Shown here: piece after piece, positions 28,806 through 38,471 of the stretch
How positions within the stretch are numbered: position 1 is the stretch's first letter
How the letters are laid out: every line of letters starts with the position of its first letter
Origin: Sphingobacteriaceae bacterium
GTDB taxonomy: Bacteria > Bacteroidota > Bacteroidia > B-17B0 > Aurantibacillaceae
Direction of reading: 5' to 3'
NCBI GenBank assembly: GCA_016709575.1
Contig: JADJMM010000015.1
Location: 3,734 to 67,733 of the forward strand
DNA length: 64,000 bases
Program-made: the position numbers and the translations under genes
Notes under the pieces: generated by a model
Seen by the model: the letters and a program-made list of their open reading frames with translations, nothing else
What the model was told of the DNA's origin: nothing
Databases searched by the model: none

Positions 28806-30008
28806 ATGTCCGACTCAAAATATAATCAACGCGGGGTGTCAGCTTCTAAGGAAGATGTACATGCGGCTATTGCTAAGTTAGATAAAGGTTTATTTCCGAA
28901 AGCATTTTGTAAAGTAGTACCTGACTTTTTAAGCAACAGCGAAGAGCATTGCGTTATCATGCATGCTGATGGCGCCGGAACAAAATCCTCTCTAGCTTAT
29001 GCTTATTGGAAAGAAACCGGAGATATTAGTGTGTGGAAAGGTATTGCGCAGGATGCTGTGATAATGAACGTGGATGATTTAATTTGTTCGGGCGCTATCG
29101 ATAATATTTTATTGTCATCAACAATTGGTCGTAATAAAAATTTAATTCCCGGCGAAGTTATCTCCGCTATCATTAATGGTACTGAAGAAGTTTTAGAGAT
29201 GTTGCGCAAAAACGGCATTAGCATTCATTCTACAGGAGGCGAAACCGCTGACGTTGGTGATTTAGTGAGAACTATTATTGTGGATAGTACTGTTGTTTGT
29301 CGCTTGAAAAGAAGTGAAGTTATTTCTAACGACGGCATCAAAGAAGGAAATGTAATTGTTGGTTTATCATCATACGGAAAAGCAACTTACGAAAACGAAT
29401 ATAATGGCGGTATGGGCAGCAATGGTTTAACCAGCGCACGCCATGATGTGTTCGGGAAATTTGTTGCTGATAAATATCCTGAGACTTACGATAACGCTTT
29501 ACCAAAAGACGTTGTGTACACAGGTAATTTAAAATTAACCGATAAAGTTGAAGTTGAATACACCGACGAAAAACAACAAAAACATACTGAGAAAATTGAT
29601 GCGGCGAAATTAGTTTTATCACCTACCAGAACATATGCTCCCATCATTAAACAGATTTTAGCTGAATTACCCGGACAAATTAACGGACTGGTGCATTGCA
29701 GCGGTGGCGCTCAAACTAAAGTGTTACATTTTTTAAATGATGGTTTACACGTTGTGAAAGATAATTTATTCCCTGTTCCTCCTTTATTCAAAACTATTCA
29801 CGAACAAAGTCATACCGACTACAAAGAAATGTACAAAGTGTTTAACATGGGCCACCGCATGGAGGTTTATGTTCCTGAACATTTAGCTGAGAAAATCATT
29901 TCTATTTCCAAATCTTTCAATGTAGATGCTAAAATTATTGGCCGAGTTGAAAAAGGAAAAGGGAAAACGGTGACTGTTAAATCGGAGTTTGGTGTTTTTG
30001 AATATTGA
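28806..30008 (+). CDS. purM: Phosphoribosylformylglycinamidine cyclo-ligase (AIR synthase)
   Basis: 400 residues. The N-terminal half has the PurM metal and ATP region (HADGAGTKSSLAYAYW, VWKGIAQDAVIMNVDDLICSGA) and STGGETADVGDLV; the C-terminal half has GLSSYGKATYENEYNGGMGS, SPTRTYAPIIKQIL, VHCSGGAQTK and FNMGHRMEVYV. The enzyme closes the imidazole ring in step five of purine synthesis in the cytoplasm. At about 390-400 residues it matches the longer Bacteroidota form, not the ~345-residue E. coli enzyme. It stands alone, convergent with the gene at 30105 across a palindromic repeat. Confidence 0.93.
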   Translation: MSDSKYNQRGVSASKEDVHAAIAKLDKGLFPKAFCKVVPDFLSNSEEHCVIMHADGAGTKSSLAYAYWKETGDISVWKGIAQDAVIMNVDDLICSGAIDNILLSSTIGRNKNLIPGEVISAIINGTEEVLEMLRKNGISIHSTGGETADVGDLVRTIIVDSTVVCRLKRSEVISNDGIKEGNVIVGLSSYGKATYENEYNGGMGSNGLTSARHDVFGKFVADKYPETYDNALPKDVVYTGNLKLTDKVEVEYTDEKQQKHTEKIDAAKLVLSPTRTYAPIIKQILAELPGQINGLVHCSGGAQTKVLHFLNDGLHVVKDNLFPVPPLFKTIHEQSHTDYKEMYKVFNMGHRMEVYVPEHLAEKIISISKSFNVDAKIIGRVEKGKGKTVTVKSEFGVFEY

Positions 30009-30018
30009 TTCTTTCTTA

Positions 30019-30094
30019 TGGTGCCTTCGACAAGCTCAGGCCCAGGTTTCCAATATAGTTTTTGATATTATGGTGGCCGAGTCTGTCGAAGCCA
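30019..30094. repeat. Imperfect palindromic repeat between convergent genes
   Basis: Left arm TGCCTTCGACAAGCTCAGGC and right arm GGCCGAGTCTGTCGAAGCCA are imperfect inverse complements around a loop of about 30 nt. The left arm is a copy of the CTTCGACAAGCTCAGG family also seen at 18178 and 56373. It lies exactly between the purM stop and the opposite gene and could act as a bidirectional terminator. Confidence 0.65.
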
Positions 30095-30104
30095 CAAACA
30101 CGAA

Positions 30105-32715
30105 TTATTTCAGTAAAACACATTTCAGCGTTTTATCTTCCGAAACCAATAAATATTTCTTTCCGTCTTTAAATAAATCGTACACCAAAGGAACTCCAGT
30201 TCCTTTAATTTTTTTAGCGATAGCTTTTGTTCCAGAAGGCACAAGATGAACTTCGCCTCCAACAGTACTTAATACAAAATAAGCGCCATCGGTATCATAA
30301 AAATAATCGACTGATTTATACGTGTAATCCGAATTCTCATATGAGAAAATTTCATTTCCCGAAAAATCATAGCATTTCAACTTCGATTTGTCTAATATCA
30401 TAATGTCAGTCTTTTTATCGTCATCTATCTTTTCGAAACTGACAGAAGCTTCTTCAAACTCTTCCGATAATTTAACAGCAGTTTTTTTGTCATCCAAACT
30501 TATGCTTTCCAATAAACTATTTTTATCGTCAAGGTAAATTATTTTGGAGTTTTGAATATTATTTCCGGCATCTACAAAATAATTTCCCGATTGCTCTAAT
30601 ACACTATTGCTAAAATCAATTCTGCCTGCTCCTCTTCTGCTATAGACATAAATTTTTCCGCCAGCATCACAAATTACCAAATAATCACTGGCTCCTACTT
30701 TTACATATTGTACAGGAAGACTAGTTTCGTTTTGCATTTTAATAGGCGCGAATTTCTCGTTTTTAGTGCCGTTGCAATTGTAATTGTAAACAGTTTTATC
30801 AGCGCAGGCAATTAACAAACGGTATTCTTTTGTGTTCTCGTAATCAAACACCGATAAAGCATTTGTGGCGCGTGCCGGCAATTTTAAAGGGAAACCTTCT
30901 ACATAATTTCCATTCCTGTCAATAAGATGTAAATAGTTAGCCGTATTAAATAGCATTTGGAATTTATTGTTTCTAAAGGCATCAACGGTATAAATATCAG
31001 AGGCAATAACTTCATTAATTTCTTTTTTCCATAAACTATTTCCGGTTGCATTAATTAAATACAAATTGTTTTTTGTGTCTTGAACAAGCAATTCATTTTC
31101 GCTGGATTTATGATTAATAAATGTCCAAGTTCTATTATTCAATACAGTGTCAGCTTCAAACGTCCATAAACCCGGCACATCTTTGTTGTTGGTAGCTTGC
31201 TGGTATTTTAAATTTGTTCTGAATTGTAAAGCGTTTTTATAATTACTGAATGTTATACTTAAATCGCTTAGCTTATCAAATGTTTTTAATTGTTCGTCGT
31301 CAACAAAACCAAAAGCATTTTTAATAGTTGGCAGATTCTTGTTCGGGACAGAATAACATTGATAGTTAAAGTTGGCATTTAAATTATCTTTCGCATAAGC
31401 CATGAATGCCTCGTTTTGAGTAGCCATCGCATTATTCACCACCGAATTAATATAATACTCATTCAGTTCTTTGGTTTCGCTAACAACAAAATAATTGCCA
31501 AACACAAATGCATATACAGAAGAAACAGCATAAACATTCCCACATAAAACTTCAGTTAGAGCCTTATTTTTCAATCGTCCGGTCTTAACATTCTGAAAAA
31601 CAAAAACGCTATCCGAAATATATTTCAAAACTTCATTCACTTCAGCAGTATCTCTTACTTCGCACACAAATGCTTTTGAAATAACTGCGTTGTGCTTAAT
31701 TTCTATTTCTAATAGCTTATTTCCTATGTTTTCGGTTAATTGTCGCTCCACATTAAACATTGCACTGTCATTAATGCTTTTCCAATACTTGCTTATTTGC
31801 TCCTGTGATATATTCAATTGTTTCTTCCATAAAACATAATCACTAATACCAACAGCTTTGTAACTAATGGTGTTAAAAGGCAGAATACTTAAAAAATCAC
31901 AAGCCTGGGTTTGTTGTCCTGCTAAAGTATTTAATACAGAGTTTGAATCCGGATTAATAAATCCGTTAAAAGTTATTTCATCGGGATTAAACTCCACATC
32001 ACAAATAGCTTGTCCGCTAAAAATTAATTCATTTGTTTTAATTTTTGTATTGGCAGCCGACAAATAATTGAAATTTATAAAAGCATGACAAACATTTTCT
32101 TTATCCATTAATTTCCTCAATGAAGAAAAGTCGTTGTTTGCTTTTTGTTTTTTATTTTTTTCGTTGAAGGCGTTTTCAATTAGTTTTTTTGTTGCTGGCA
32201 ATTGCAACAACACCTCTGCTTGCTTTTAGATAATATTTTGTTTTATCAAGATTAAATTCGAAATCACCTGTTTCACTCGTCACTCCTTTTATTGTTGACG
32301 AAACCGTTTTTAAAAACTCTTCTTGTTGGGCTTCATCATTTAAATTAAAAACGACTAAAGTAGAGGCGTTTGGTTTTTCAGGATATACCGCTAAGTGAAT
32401 GCTTCTTTTATTAAAGAAATCTTTCAGGTTTTTGTTTTCACCGATAATTGAATCGAAAAAACATAAATGTTGATTTATTTTACTAAACTCCTGAATATCT
32501 ACCAGCTTTTGCCAAATTAAATTTTGGTTAGTAATTTTATTAGCGAGTTCATTAAAATTATCACTGCTGATAACACAAACAGCGCTGTCAGGCAAAACAT
32601 CAATCGCGTTTAAAGCCGGCTTTTTAGTTTGCTTAAGATGAAAATAGGCCCAAACCGCCAAAGCAAGACCAATTGCAACAACAATCCAAAATAATATGCT
32701 CTTAAATTTTGACAA
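30105..32715 (-). CDS. Membrane-anchored DUF3352-like protein with C-terminal beta-propeller-like region, one frameshift
   Basis: Two pieces (32176-32715 and 30105-32213) join in an A7 run near 32190 (AIASNKKLIENAFNEKNKK) into about 870 residues; the apparent start is TTG at 32713-32715. One membrane span (SILFWIVVAIGLALAVWAYF) is followed by IDVLPDSAVCVISSDNFNEL, the opening seen in DUF3352-type proteins, and a long periplasmic part. Residues about 540-860 contain repeated short strands with NLYLINATGN, YLHLIDRNGN and YVYSRRGAG, like FG-GAP or PQQ-type propeller blades. Function is unknown. Convergent with purM; upstream is rnhB on the same strand. Confidence 0.6.
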
Positions 32716-32795
32716 TCCACTAAAATTAGGACTTATAGTGGTGCAGGAAGGGAAATTAGGTAGTAATTATTAAACGTACAGTGTGAATAGCGAAA

Positions 32796-33395
32796 TTAAA
32801 ACTCGAGCTCCATCTGACTAGGCAATAGCTGAAAAGTCATTCGGTGTAAGGGTGTTGTGCCGTGTTGTCGTATACCTTCTCTGTGAAGTTTTGTGGGGTA
32901 ACCCATGTTTTTCTCCCAACCGTAATGGGGATATTTTTTAGAAGCTTGTACCATAAAATCATCGCGATAGGTTTTTGCTAAAATACTTGCGGCAGCTATA
33001 CTTAAAAACTTAGCATCACCTTTTACAATACATTGATGCGGGATTTTTTTGTAAGGTTTAAATCTGTTTCCATCAATCAATAATAATTCGGGAATAGTTT
33101 TTAATTGATCAACAGCGCGATGCATTCCTAAAAACGAGGCGTTTAAAATGTTTATGTCGTCAATTTCAATATTGGATACTTGCGCCACTGCATAAGAGAG
33201 CGCTTCTTTTTCTATTACTTCCCTTAATTCGTAGCGGATTTTATCGGTGAGTTGTTTGCTGTCGTTTAAGATTTTATTTTTGTAGTCTTTCGGTAAAATA
33301 ACTGCTGCTGCAAAAACAGGGCCGGCTAAACAGCCTCGTCCCGCTTCATCGCAACCTGCTTCAATTAATTTTTTATCGAAATAACTCTTTAGCAT
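32796..33395 (-). CDS. rnhB: Ribonuclease HII
   Basis: 199 residues. The catalytic opening AGCDEAGRGCLAGPV carries the paired acids DE near residue 16; later acids lie in LLIDGNRF (about 104) and further along; KGDAKFLSIAAASILAKTYRD is the conserved RNase HII block. The enzyme nicks RNA in RNA-DNA hybrids, including single ribonucleotides. Length is normal. Its ATG lies directly after the stop of the peroxiredoxin gene upstream on the same strand. Confidence 0.95.
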   Translation of the reverse strand: MLKSYFDKKLIEAGCDEAGRGCLAGPVFAAAVILPKDYKNKILNDSKQLTDKIRYELREVIEKEALSYAVAQVSNIEIDDINILNASFLGMHRAVDQLKTIPELLLIDGNRFKPYKKIPHQCIVKGDAKFLSIAAASILAKTYRDDFMVQASKKYPHYGWEKNMGYPTKLHREGIRQHGTTPLHRMTFQLLPSQMELEF

Positions 33396-33866
33396 TTAGT
33401 TTAATTTTTCAAGGCAAGCTTTTATTGCATCGAAGTTTGGAACTTTGCCTGCGTCCTCTAAAACCTCAGCGTATTTTATTTTCCCTTCTTTATCAATGAC
33501 GAATGCAGAACGTTTTGCTACGCCTTTCATTCCTAAAATAAATTCAGTGTACAAAGACCCATAAGCTTCAGATGTTGTTTTATTCCAATCAGCCAACAAC
33601 TCAAAATTTAAATTCAAGCTCTCTTTAAATTTTTTCAAAACAAAATTCGAATCATTAGAGATGCCAAAAACAACCGCATTTATTTTATTGTAAAATTCCA
33701 AATCATCGCGTGTTGAGCAGAGTTCAGCTGTACAGGTACTTGTAAATGCTAATGGGAAAAATAACAATAACACGTTTTTTCCTTTATGTTCAGAAAGGGT
33801 AACGGTTTTCTTTTCAGTGTTAATGAGTTTAAAATCAGGGGCTTGGTCGTTTATTTGAAGGCTCAT
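33396..33866 (-). CDS. Peroxiredoxin (Bcp/AhpE-like, redoxin family)
   Basis: 156 residues from the ATG at 33864-33866, which gives the usual MSLQINDQAPDFKLINTE start; an upstream ATG at 33917 would add 17 basic residues. The peroxidatic Cys is in FTSTCTAELCSTRDD (about residue 47), with a second Cys five residues later as in Bcp-type enzymes. It reduces hydroperoxides in the cytoplasm. Divergent from a typical 2-Cys peroxiredoxin gene, with about 103 bp between starts, so two oxidative-stress genes share an intergenic region. Confidence 0.88.
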   Translation of the reverse strand: MSLQINDQAPDFKLINTEKKTVTLSEHKGKNVLLLFFPLAFTSTCTAELCSTRDDLEFYNKINAVVFGISNDSNFVLKKFKESLNLNFELLADWNKTTSEAYGSLYTEFILGMKGVAKRSAFVIDKEGKIKYAEVLEDAGKVPNFDAIKACLEKLN

Positions 33867-33926
33867 GCTTACTTTTATTTTATGTGAATTAAACTTAAAA
33901 AATTTCGCTTTCAACAAAGTAAGTAA

Positions 33927-33934
33927 TAATTTTG
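33927..33934 (+). promoter_or_regulatory. -7 element (TAATTTTG) upstream of the 2-Cys peroxiredoxin
   Basis: TAATTTTG fits TAnnTTTG and lies 35 bp before the ATG at 33970. No operator repeat was recognised near it. Confidence 0.45.
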
Positions 33935-33969
33935 TACCCTATTATTTAAACTTAAAAACTCATAATAAA

Positions 33970-34602
33970 ATGTCAACATTAGTAGGAAAAAAAGCCCCAT
34001 TATTTAAAGCAAAAGCTGTTATTGGCGGCGGAGAAATTGTAAATGATTTTTCTTTAGAACAATTTATCGGAAAAAAACACGTGATATTTTTCTTTTATCC
34101 AAAGGATTTTACTTTCGTGTGTCCAACTGAATTACATGCTTTCCAAGAAAAGTTAGCTGAATTTGAAAAACGTAACGTTGCTGTTGTTGCTTGTAGTACC
34201 GACACAGAACAAAGTCACTGGGGTTGGTTACAAATGGCAAAAGCAGCAGGTGGTATTAAAGGTATCACTTACCCGATTGTTGCTGATACTACAAAAATTA
34301 TTTCATTAAACTTCGGTACTCTTGCGGGAGATTATGATGTTGATGATGCAGGTAATTTAATTGCAACAGGACCAATGATTGCATTCCGCGGATTATATTT
34401 AATTGATAAGAACGGCGTTGTTCGTCACCAATTAATTAATGATTTCCCATTAGGACGTAACGTTGATGAAGCTTTACGTATGGTAGATGCTTTACAATTC
34501 TTTGAAGAAAACAGTGAAGTTTGCCCTGCAAATTGGGTAAAAGGTAGCGAAGGAATGAAAGAAAGTCATACAGGCGTTGCTGATTATTTAGCAAAACACT
34601 AA
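33970..34602 (+). CDS. Peroxiredoxin, typical 2-Cys (AhpC/Prx1-like)
   Basis: 210 residues from the ATG at 33970; the longer upstream frame lacks conserved sequence. The peroxidatic Cys is in FTFVCPTELHAFQEK (about residue 50) and the resolving Cys in NSEVCPANW (about 171). CSTDTEQSHWGWLQ and IDKNGVVRHQLIND are conserved Prx1/AhpC blocks. It detoxifies H2O2 and alkyl hydroperoxides, reduced by a partner such as thioredoxin or AhpF that is not in this window. A strong terminator follows 23 bp after the stop. Confidence 0.93.
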   Translation: MSTLVGKKAPLFKAKAVIGGGEIVNDFSLEQFIGKKHVIFFFYPKDFTFVCPTELHAFQEKLAEFEKRNVAVVACSTDTEQSHWGWLQMAKAAGGIKGITYPIVADTTKIISLNFGTLAGDYDVDDAGNLIATGPMIAFRGLYLIDKNGVVRHQLINDFPLGRNVDEALRMVDALQFFEENSEVCPANWVKGSEGMKESHTGVADYLAKH

Positions 34603-34625
34603 GAATAATTTTTTTGAAAATAAAA

Positions 34626-34660
34626 ATCCCCCGACAAAACTGCCGGGGGATTTTTTTATG
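34626..34660 (+). terminator. Rho-independent terminator after the 2-Cys peroxiredoxin gene
   Basis: ATCCCCCG, an 11-nt loop, CGGGGGAT and a run of seven or eight T. The AT-rich left flank means it could also serve the opposing gene at 34677. Confidence 0.85.
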
Positions 34661-34676
34661 TAGACTATTTTTAAAA

Positions 34677-35144
34677 TTAATTTACTTGTCCATAATCTTT
34701 AGATGCAAACAAATCTCCTTTTTCATCCCATTGATTCCATACACCTGCTTTTTCGCCGTCTTTATAAGTCATTTCGAAACGTTTTTTTCCACTATCATCC
34801 CACACCATCCAAGTTCCATCTTTTTTTCCGGCTTTATACGCTGCTAATCCAATCATTAAACCAGATTCATTGTAACGAATCCATTTTCCTGATTTCAATC
34901 CTTTTTCGAATGATCCGGTTTCCATTAATTTTCCGGAAGCATAATAATACTTTGCTTCACCATTAATTTGTCCGTCTTTAACTTCGATTACAGATTTTTT
35001 TGTGCCGTTCTCTTCAGTTTCAAGAACACCTGTATATAACTTACCGCTTGCATCAGCATACAAACCGTTATCATTTTGCTTTACCTGTGCGATAGCGAAT
35101 TGCGCCATCACGAAAAATAACAGGATTATATTAACTTTTTTCAT
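34677..35144 (-). CDS. Secreted MORN-variant (YwqK-like) repeat protein
   Basis: 155 residues: signal peptide MKKVNIILLFFVMAQFAIAQ, then five or six repeats of about 23 residues of the MORN-like form (KYYYASGKLMETGSF, KWIRYNESGLMIGLAAY, TWMVWDDSGKKRFEMTY, VWNQWDEKGDLF). Databases often label this fold as YwqK-family antitoxin, but no toxin gene is adjacent and the signal peptide argues for an envelope protein. Convergent with the peroxiredoxin gene across the terminator. Role unknown. Confidence 0.75.
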   Translation of the reverse strand: MKKVNIILLFFVMAQFAIAQVKQNDNGLYADASGKLYTGVLETEENGTKKSVIEVKDGQINGEAKYYYASGKLMETGSFEKGLKSGKWIRYNESGLMIGLAAYKAGKKDGTWMVWDDSGKKRFEMTYKDGEKAGVWNQWDEKGDLFASKDYGQVN

Positions 35145-35293
35145 AGGACTAATTTTATATTGTTAAACGGTAAACAAATCAAATGGATTCGTTTTCTTAT
35201 ACAAAATTAGATAATCTACAACGGATAACGTGGATATAATACAAATATAACATCAAGTATACCTATACTTAACATTAAATTTACATTCAAAAT

Positions 35294-35313
35294 TGCCCCT
35301 TATTGGATGGGGC
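35294..35313 (-). terminator. Hairpin at the 3' end of the gene at 35300
   Basis: On the minus strand GCCCC, a nine-base loop containing the stop codon, and GGGGC are followed by AATTTTG. The T run is short, so this is a weak terminator candidate. Confidence 0.4.
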
Positions 35314-35623
35314 TTAAATTAATATCTGTATTAAAGCCTAAGTCGTTGGTTTTGAGTTTTATTTGCTCGTATCCAACAATATTTGCTTCTACTTCTTGTT
35401 TTGAATCTGTACTAACTGATAAAACAAAACTTCCGTTTAAATCTGTGTAGCAATAAGTGCCTGTACCTTTCACCTCAACCTTAACCCCTGTTAAAGCTTC
35501 GCCTGTAGTTTTGTCAATTACCTTACCACACAATACTCTCTTGTTCTTATCACTTGTATTAGAGGCTTTCACTATGGTGAATCCTAAAAACAAAGTAATT
35601 AATATGATGATTGCGTGTTTCAT
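35300..35623 (-). CDS. Secreted single-domain carboxypeptidase-regulatory-like protein
   Basis: 107 residues: signal peptide (MKHAIIILITLFLGFTIVKA) followed by one complete beta-sandwich of the CarboxypepD_reg-like type (LCGKVIDKTTGEALTGVKVEV, TDLNGSFVLSVS, VGYEQIKLKTND, INLSPIQ). In Bacteroidota this domain usually starts TonB-dependent receptors; here it stands alone. There is no receptor-like sequence downstream, so it is a small complete protein. Function unknown. Confidence 0.75.
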   Translation of the reverse strand: MKHAIIILITLFLGFTIVKASNTSDKNKRVLCGKVIDKTTGEALTGVKVEVKGTGTYCYTDLNGSFVLSVSTDSKQEVEANIVGYEQIKLKTNDLGFNTDINLSPIQ

Positions 35624-35771
35624 TTTACATTACAAAAGAACAAAGTTTACATATATATACAATTAAGAGGGCTTTACTAAATTGTTAAGGGTTCGTGAGA
35701 TGCTATTAATATTGGCTTAACATTAAGGCGACTTTGTTTACGCTGCTTCTTTGAGTGCTATTTTGCCCTTT

Positions 35772-37577
35772 TTAAGCAAATTGCAGCTTCATTATATTTC
35801 CCTTTTCCTGAAAAAAATGCATATTCAAATTATAGAAGATATTATTTGGATTAATAGTTGCGCGGCGAATACCCTGAGCGCTATATTGCAGAGCTGCCTT
35901 ATTGAAACCATAAGTAAAACAAAAGGTTGCTTTGTTTTGTTCTTCAATAGGAATATACTGCTTTGTAAAAAAACTTTTAAGTACGCCAACATACCTTGAC
36001 GGTTTCGGAATACTAATTACATCGTAAATGTTTTCTTGCGAACTTATTCTAATATTTTCTTCAGTTAGTTGCGGAATGTTTTTAAACTTATCATTTCTCA
36101 AATAAATTGCTGCCAATCCATCAACATAAACCGCATGGTAATTTTTTTTATCGCCAATTAGATACGACCACCAACCTGTTGCTTTGTTGTACGGAAAAAA
36201 TTATTATGTCAGGCTTGTACTCCATTAATAAATTCTCTAATCCTCCGGGAGATAAGCTATTGAAATATTTTTTAAAGAACTCCTGGCTGGGCAATTCCAA
36301 TCTTCCATCAATAAAAACTTTTTCAGGATAATTGTTCATCATGTAGCCTCCGAAGTCAAGGTGGTTTAATAATTTGCCATAGATATTATTGTTGTTTAAA
36401 AAAGCTGTTGCTTCAACCGGTAAAGATTGTTCGTCAATTGATACGCCAAACCTATAAGGCGACTTACGAAGAACACTGAAGCCATCAGTAAAACATAACC
36501 ACGAAATAAGTATGGGAAAACAAATACTAATCCACTTCAATCGATTCGTGTTTGCCCTGGCTTTTTGATTTCTCTTCTCAAGCCATAATGTGTAATGCTT
36601 TACTACGGTTGTTAAAGTAGTTATAAAAAAGTGTCCATAATTTTTCATCGCCATCGCTAATATAAAAAACATAGCGGCGATTAAAAGTGCACTTGTAATT
36701 TCTTTTTTATTAGTGATCTCATTCCCACCCAAAGCGCTGCTAAAGAATATACCTGCATGTATAAAAGCGGACTGAAAATATAAGCCCATCCTTCTTTTTT
36801 ATACTCAGCGAAAGTAAATGGCGTTTGTAATTCACCAATATATAATTTTTGATAGGCCTGTCCCTTCAAAATATTAAATTGTTCTAAGGGGAACAACAAT
36901 CCGTCAGTGAAATAAGGATTAATTAAAAAAACCAAAAGCGATACGCCTCCGAATTTTAGTAAAGTTTTGTCTGCTTTTTTTCTTTCCAAATAATCACCAA
37001 CCACATAAATACTTATTACAACCAATCCTAATACAGATAAGCTGTGTGAATTTACCCACAACAGCATAACTAAAGGAATAAAAACAAGTTGTTTAGTTTT
37101 TCCTGCCTTATAATTAGACAAAATTAAAAGTAGTACAGAAAGATAAATCCAGGAAAAAACATGTGGCCGGATTTCGAATGAAAGCGGTTGAATTGCAATT
37201 AATAATACTATTACGAACAAAGCCGTATTAAATTTGCTTCCGATTTCTTGTTTATATCGTAGCCATACTATAAATACAGCTGTTGAAATTAAAATGGCAT
37301 TAACAACAACCAACAGCTTATCACCACCGAATTTATTAAAAAAGAATAATACAAATTGATATAGCCATTGCATATCAAAATAATTACGGCCCATTGAGGT
37401 GTAAGTAAAAAAATCCTGTTTGATTATGGTTTTATTATCTACCATCCATTGTGCAGATTGCAAATGAAATCCCACATCAGGACTGTAATTTTTTTGCAGC
37501 CCCATTACAAAGACCATAAGCATTCCAAGTATTAGAGGAATTTGCTTGTTGGAAGAAATATTTTTTATAAAACTCAT
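35772..37577 (-). CDS. Polytopic membrane protein (GT-C-like), frameshifted
   Basis: Three pieces (36681-37577, 36148-36789, 35772-36116) form one protein of about 600 residues with ten or more membrane spans and a C-terminal soluble segment. After the first span comes NYSPDVGFHLQSAQWMVDN, whose acid in the first loop resembles GT-C sugar transferases that use lipid-linked donors; the C-terminal part has HLDFGGYMMNNYPEKVFIDG, seen in a widespread uncharacterised family. Frames change near 36700-36780 and 36120-36170. It lies downstream of the terminator that follows the response regulator gene. Glycosyltransferase function is inference. Confidence 0.55.
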
Positions 37578-37582
37578 TATAA

Positions 37583-37617
37583 AACAAAACCCCGCCCTTA
37601 GTAAGCGCGGGGTTTCT
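37583..37617 (-). terminator. Rho-independent terminator after the response regulator gene
   Basis: On the minus strand AACCCCGCGC, TTACTAAG and GGGCGGGGTT precede TTGTTTT. It lies 18 bp past the response regulator stop. Confidence 0.8.
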
Positions 37618-37634
37618 CATAAACTAAACTACAA

Positions 37635-38317
37635 TTAAAATTCAAACTTATACCCTACTCCTTTTACGGTTCTGAATATTATCTTCCCTAATTTTTCACG
37701 GAGTTTCGGATATGCACATCAATCGTTCTGTCTCCGACAACTCACTTCATCGCCCCAAATTTTTTCCAAGATAAATTCCCGTGTAAATACTTTTCCAGGT
37801 TTCGAAACTAAAAGTTCAATTAATTTAAACTCTTTTTTAGGTAGTTGGATTTCAGCTCCTGATTTAAACACCAAATATTTTTCAAGATCAATTTTTATTT
37901 CGCCGAACTCTAAAACCTTTTCAACTTTAGGAGTATTGCTTCCTAATCGTCTTAACAAGGCTTTTATTCTGCTAATAAACACACGTGGTTTAATTGGCTT
38001 TGTAATATAATCGTCAGCACCCGAATCAAATCCTGCAATTTGTGTATAGTCTTCGCTTCTTGCACTTAAAAATACAATTAACAAATTCGCCAGTTCCTTA
38101 TTCTCGCGCATGATGCGGCAAGTTTCGATACCATCCATCTCCGGCATCATCACATCTAACACAATTAAATGTGGTTTGTGTTTTTTGCTAAAGCTATGCC
38201 ATCGTGACCATTCAGCGCAGTATAAACTTCGTAACCCTCTTTTTTTAAATTGTAGGACAGGAAATTTAGAATATCCTCTTCATCATCTACCAATAATATT
38301 CTGTAAGTATCGCTCAT
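37635..38317 (-). CDS. OmpR/PhoB-family response regulator, two frameshifts
   Basis: Reconstructed 227 residues from the ATG at 38315-38317. The receiver domain has YRILLVDDEEDIL (acid pocket), the phosphoacceptor Asp in HLIVLDVMMPEMDG, and the Lys in DDYITKPIKP; the C-terminal winged helix has LPKKEFKLIELLVSKPGKVF and TIDVHIRKLREKLG, ending GVGYKFEF. Frame shifts lie in an A run near 38175 and near 37735. All catalytic residues are present. It is divergent from a TonB receptor gene and adjacent to phosphate-uptake genes, so a PhoB-like role is likely; the sensor kinase is not in the window. Its promoter carries the same spaced repeats as its proposed targets. Confidence 0.85.
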
Positions 38318-38326
38318 AATTAGTGC

Positions 38327-38372
38327 CAAAATTAGAGCAAAATTTAGCGGTGCATGTTAAATTAACTTTAAA
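38327..38372 (-). promoter_or_regulatory. Promoter and Pho-box-like direct repeat of the response regulator gene
   Basis: On the minus strand TTTAAAG (38372-38366), four bases, TTTAACA (38361-38355), then 20 bp to a TAATTTTG -7 box at 38334-38327. The 7-4-7 layout with an 11-bp period is the classic arrangement for OmpR/PhoB-type dimers. It suggests autoregulation. Confidence 0.5.
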
Positions 38373-38397
38373 TAAAATCATTTTGCTTAGTCTACAT

Positions 38398-38413
38398 TTA
38401 ACTTTCTCGTAAC
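38398..38413 (+). promoter_or_regulatory. Pho-box-like direct repeat upstream of the TonB-dependent receptor
   Basis: TTAAC at 38398 and GTAAC at 38409 are 11 bp apart; a weaker third element (AATTATG) follows at the same spacing. The probable -7 region (GAATTTTG, 38446-38453) is about 31 bp further on. Confidence 0.4.
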
Positions 38414-38471
38414 ATTAAAATTATGATATGCTTAAACTGATGAGCGAATTTTGTGCTTTAATATAATGCAC

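Noticed and set aside
34677..35144. Toxin-antitoxin module (YwqK-type name)
   Set aside because: No toxin gene is adjacent and the protein has a signal peptide; the repeats are MORN-like only.
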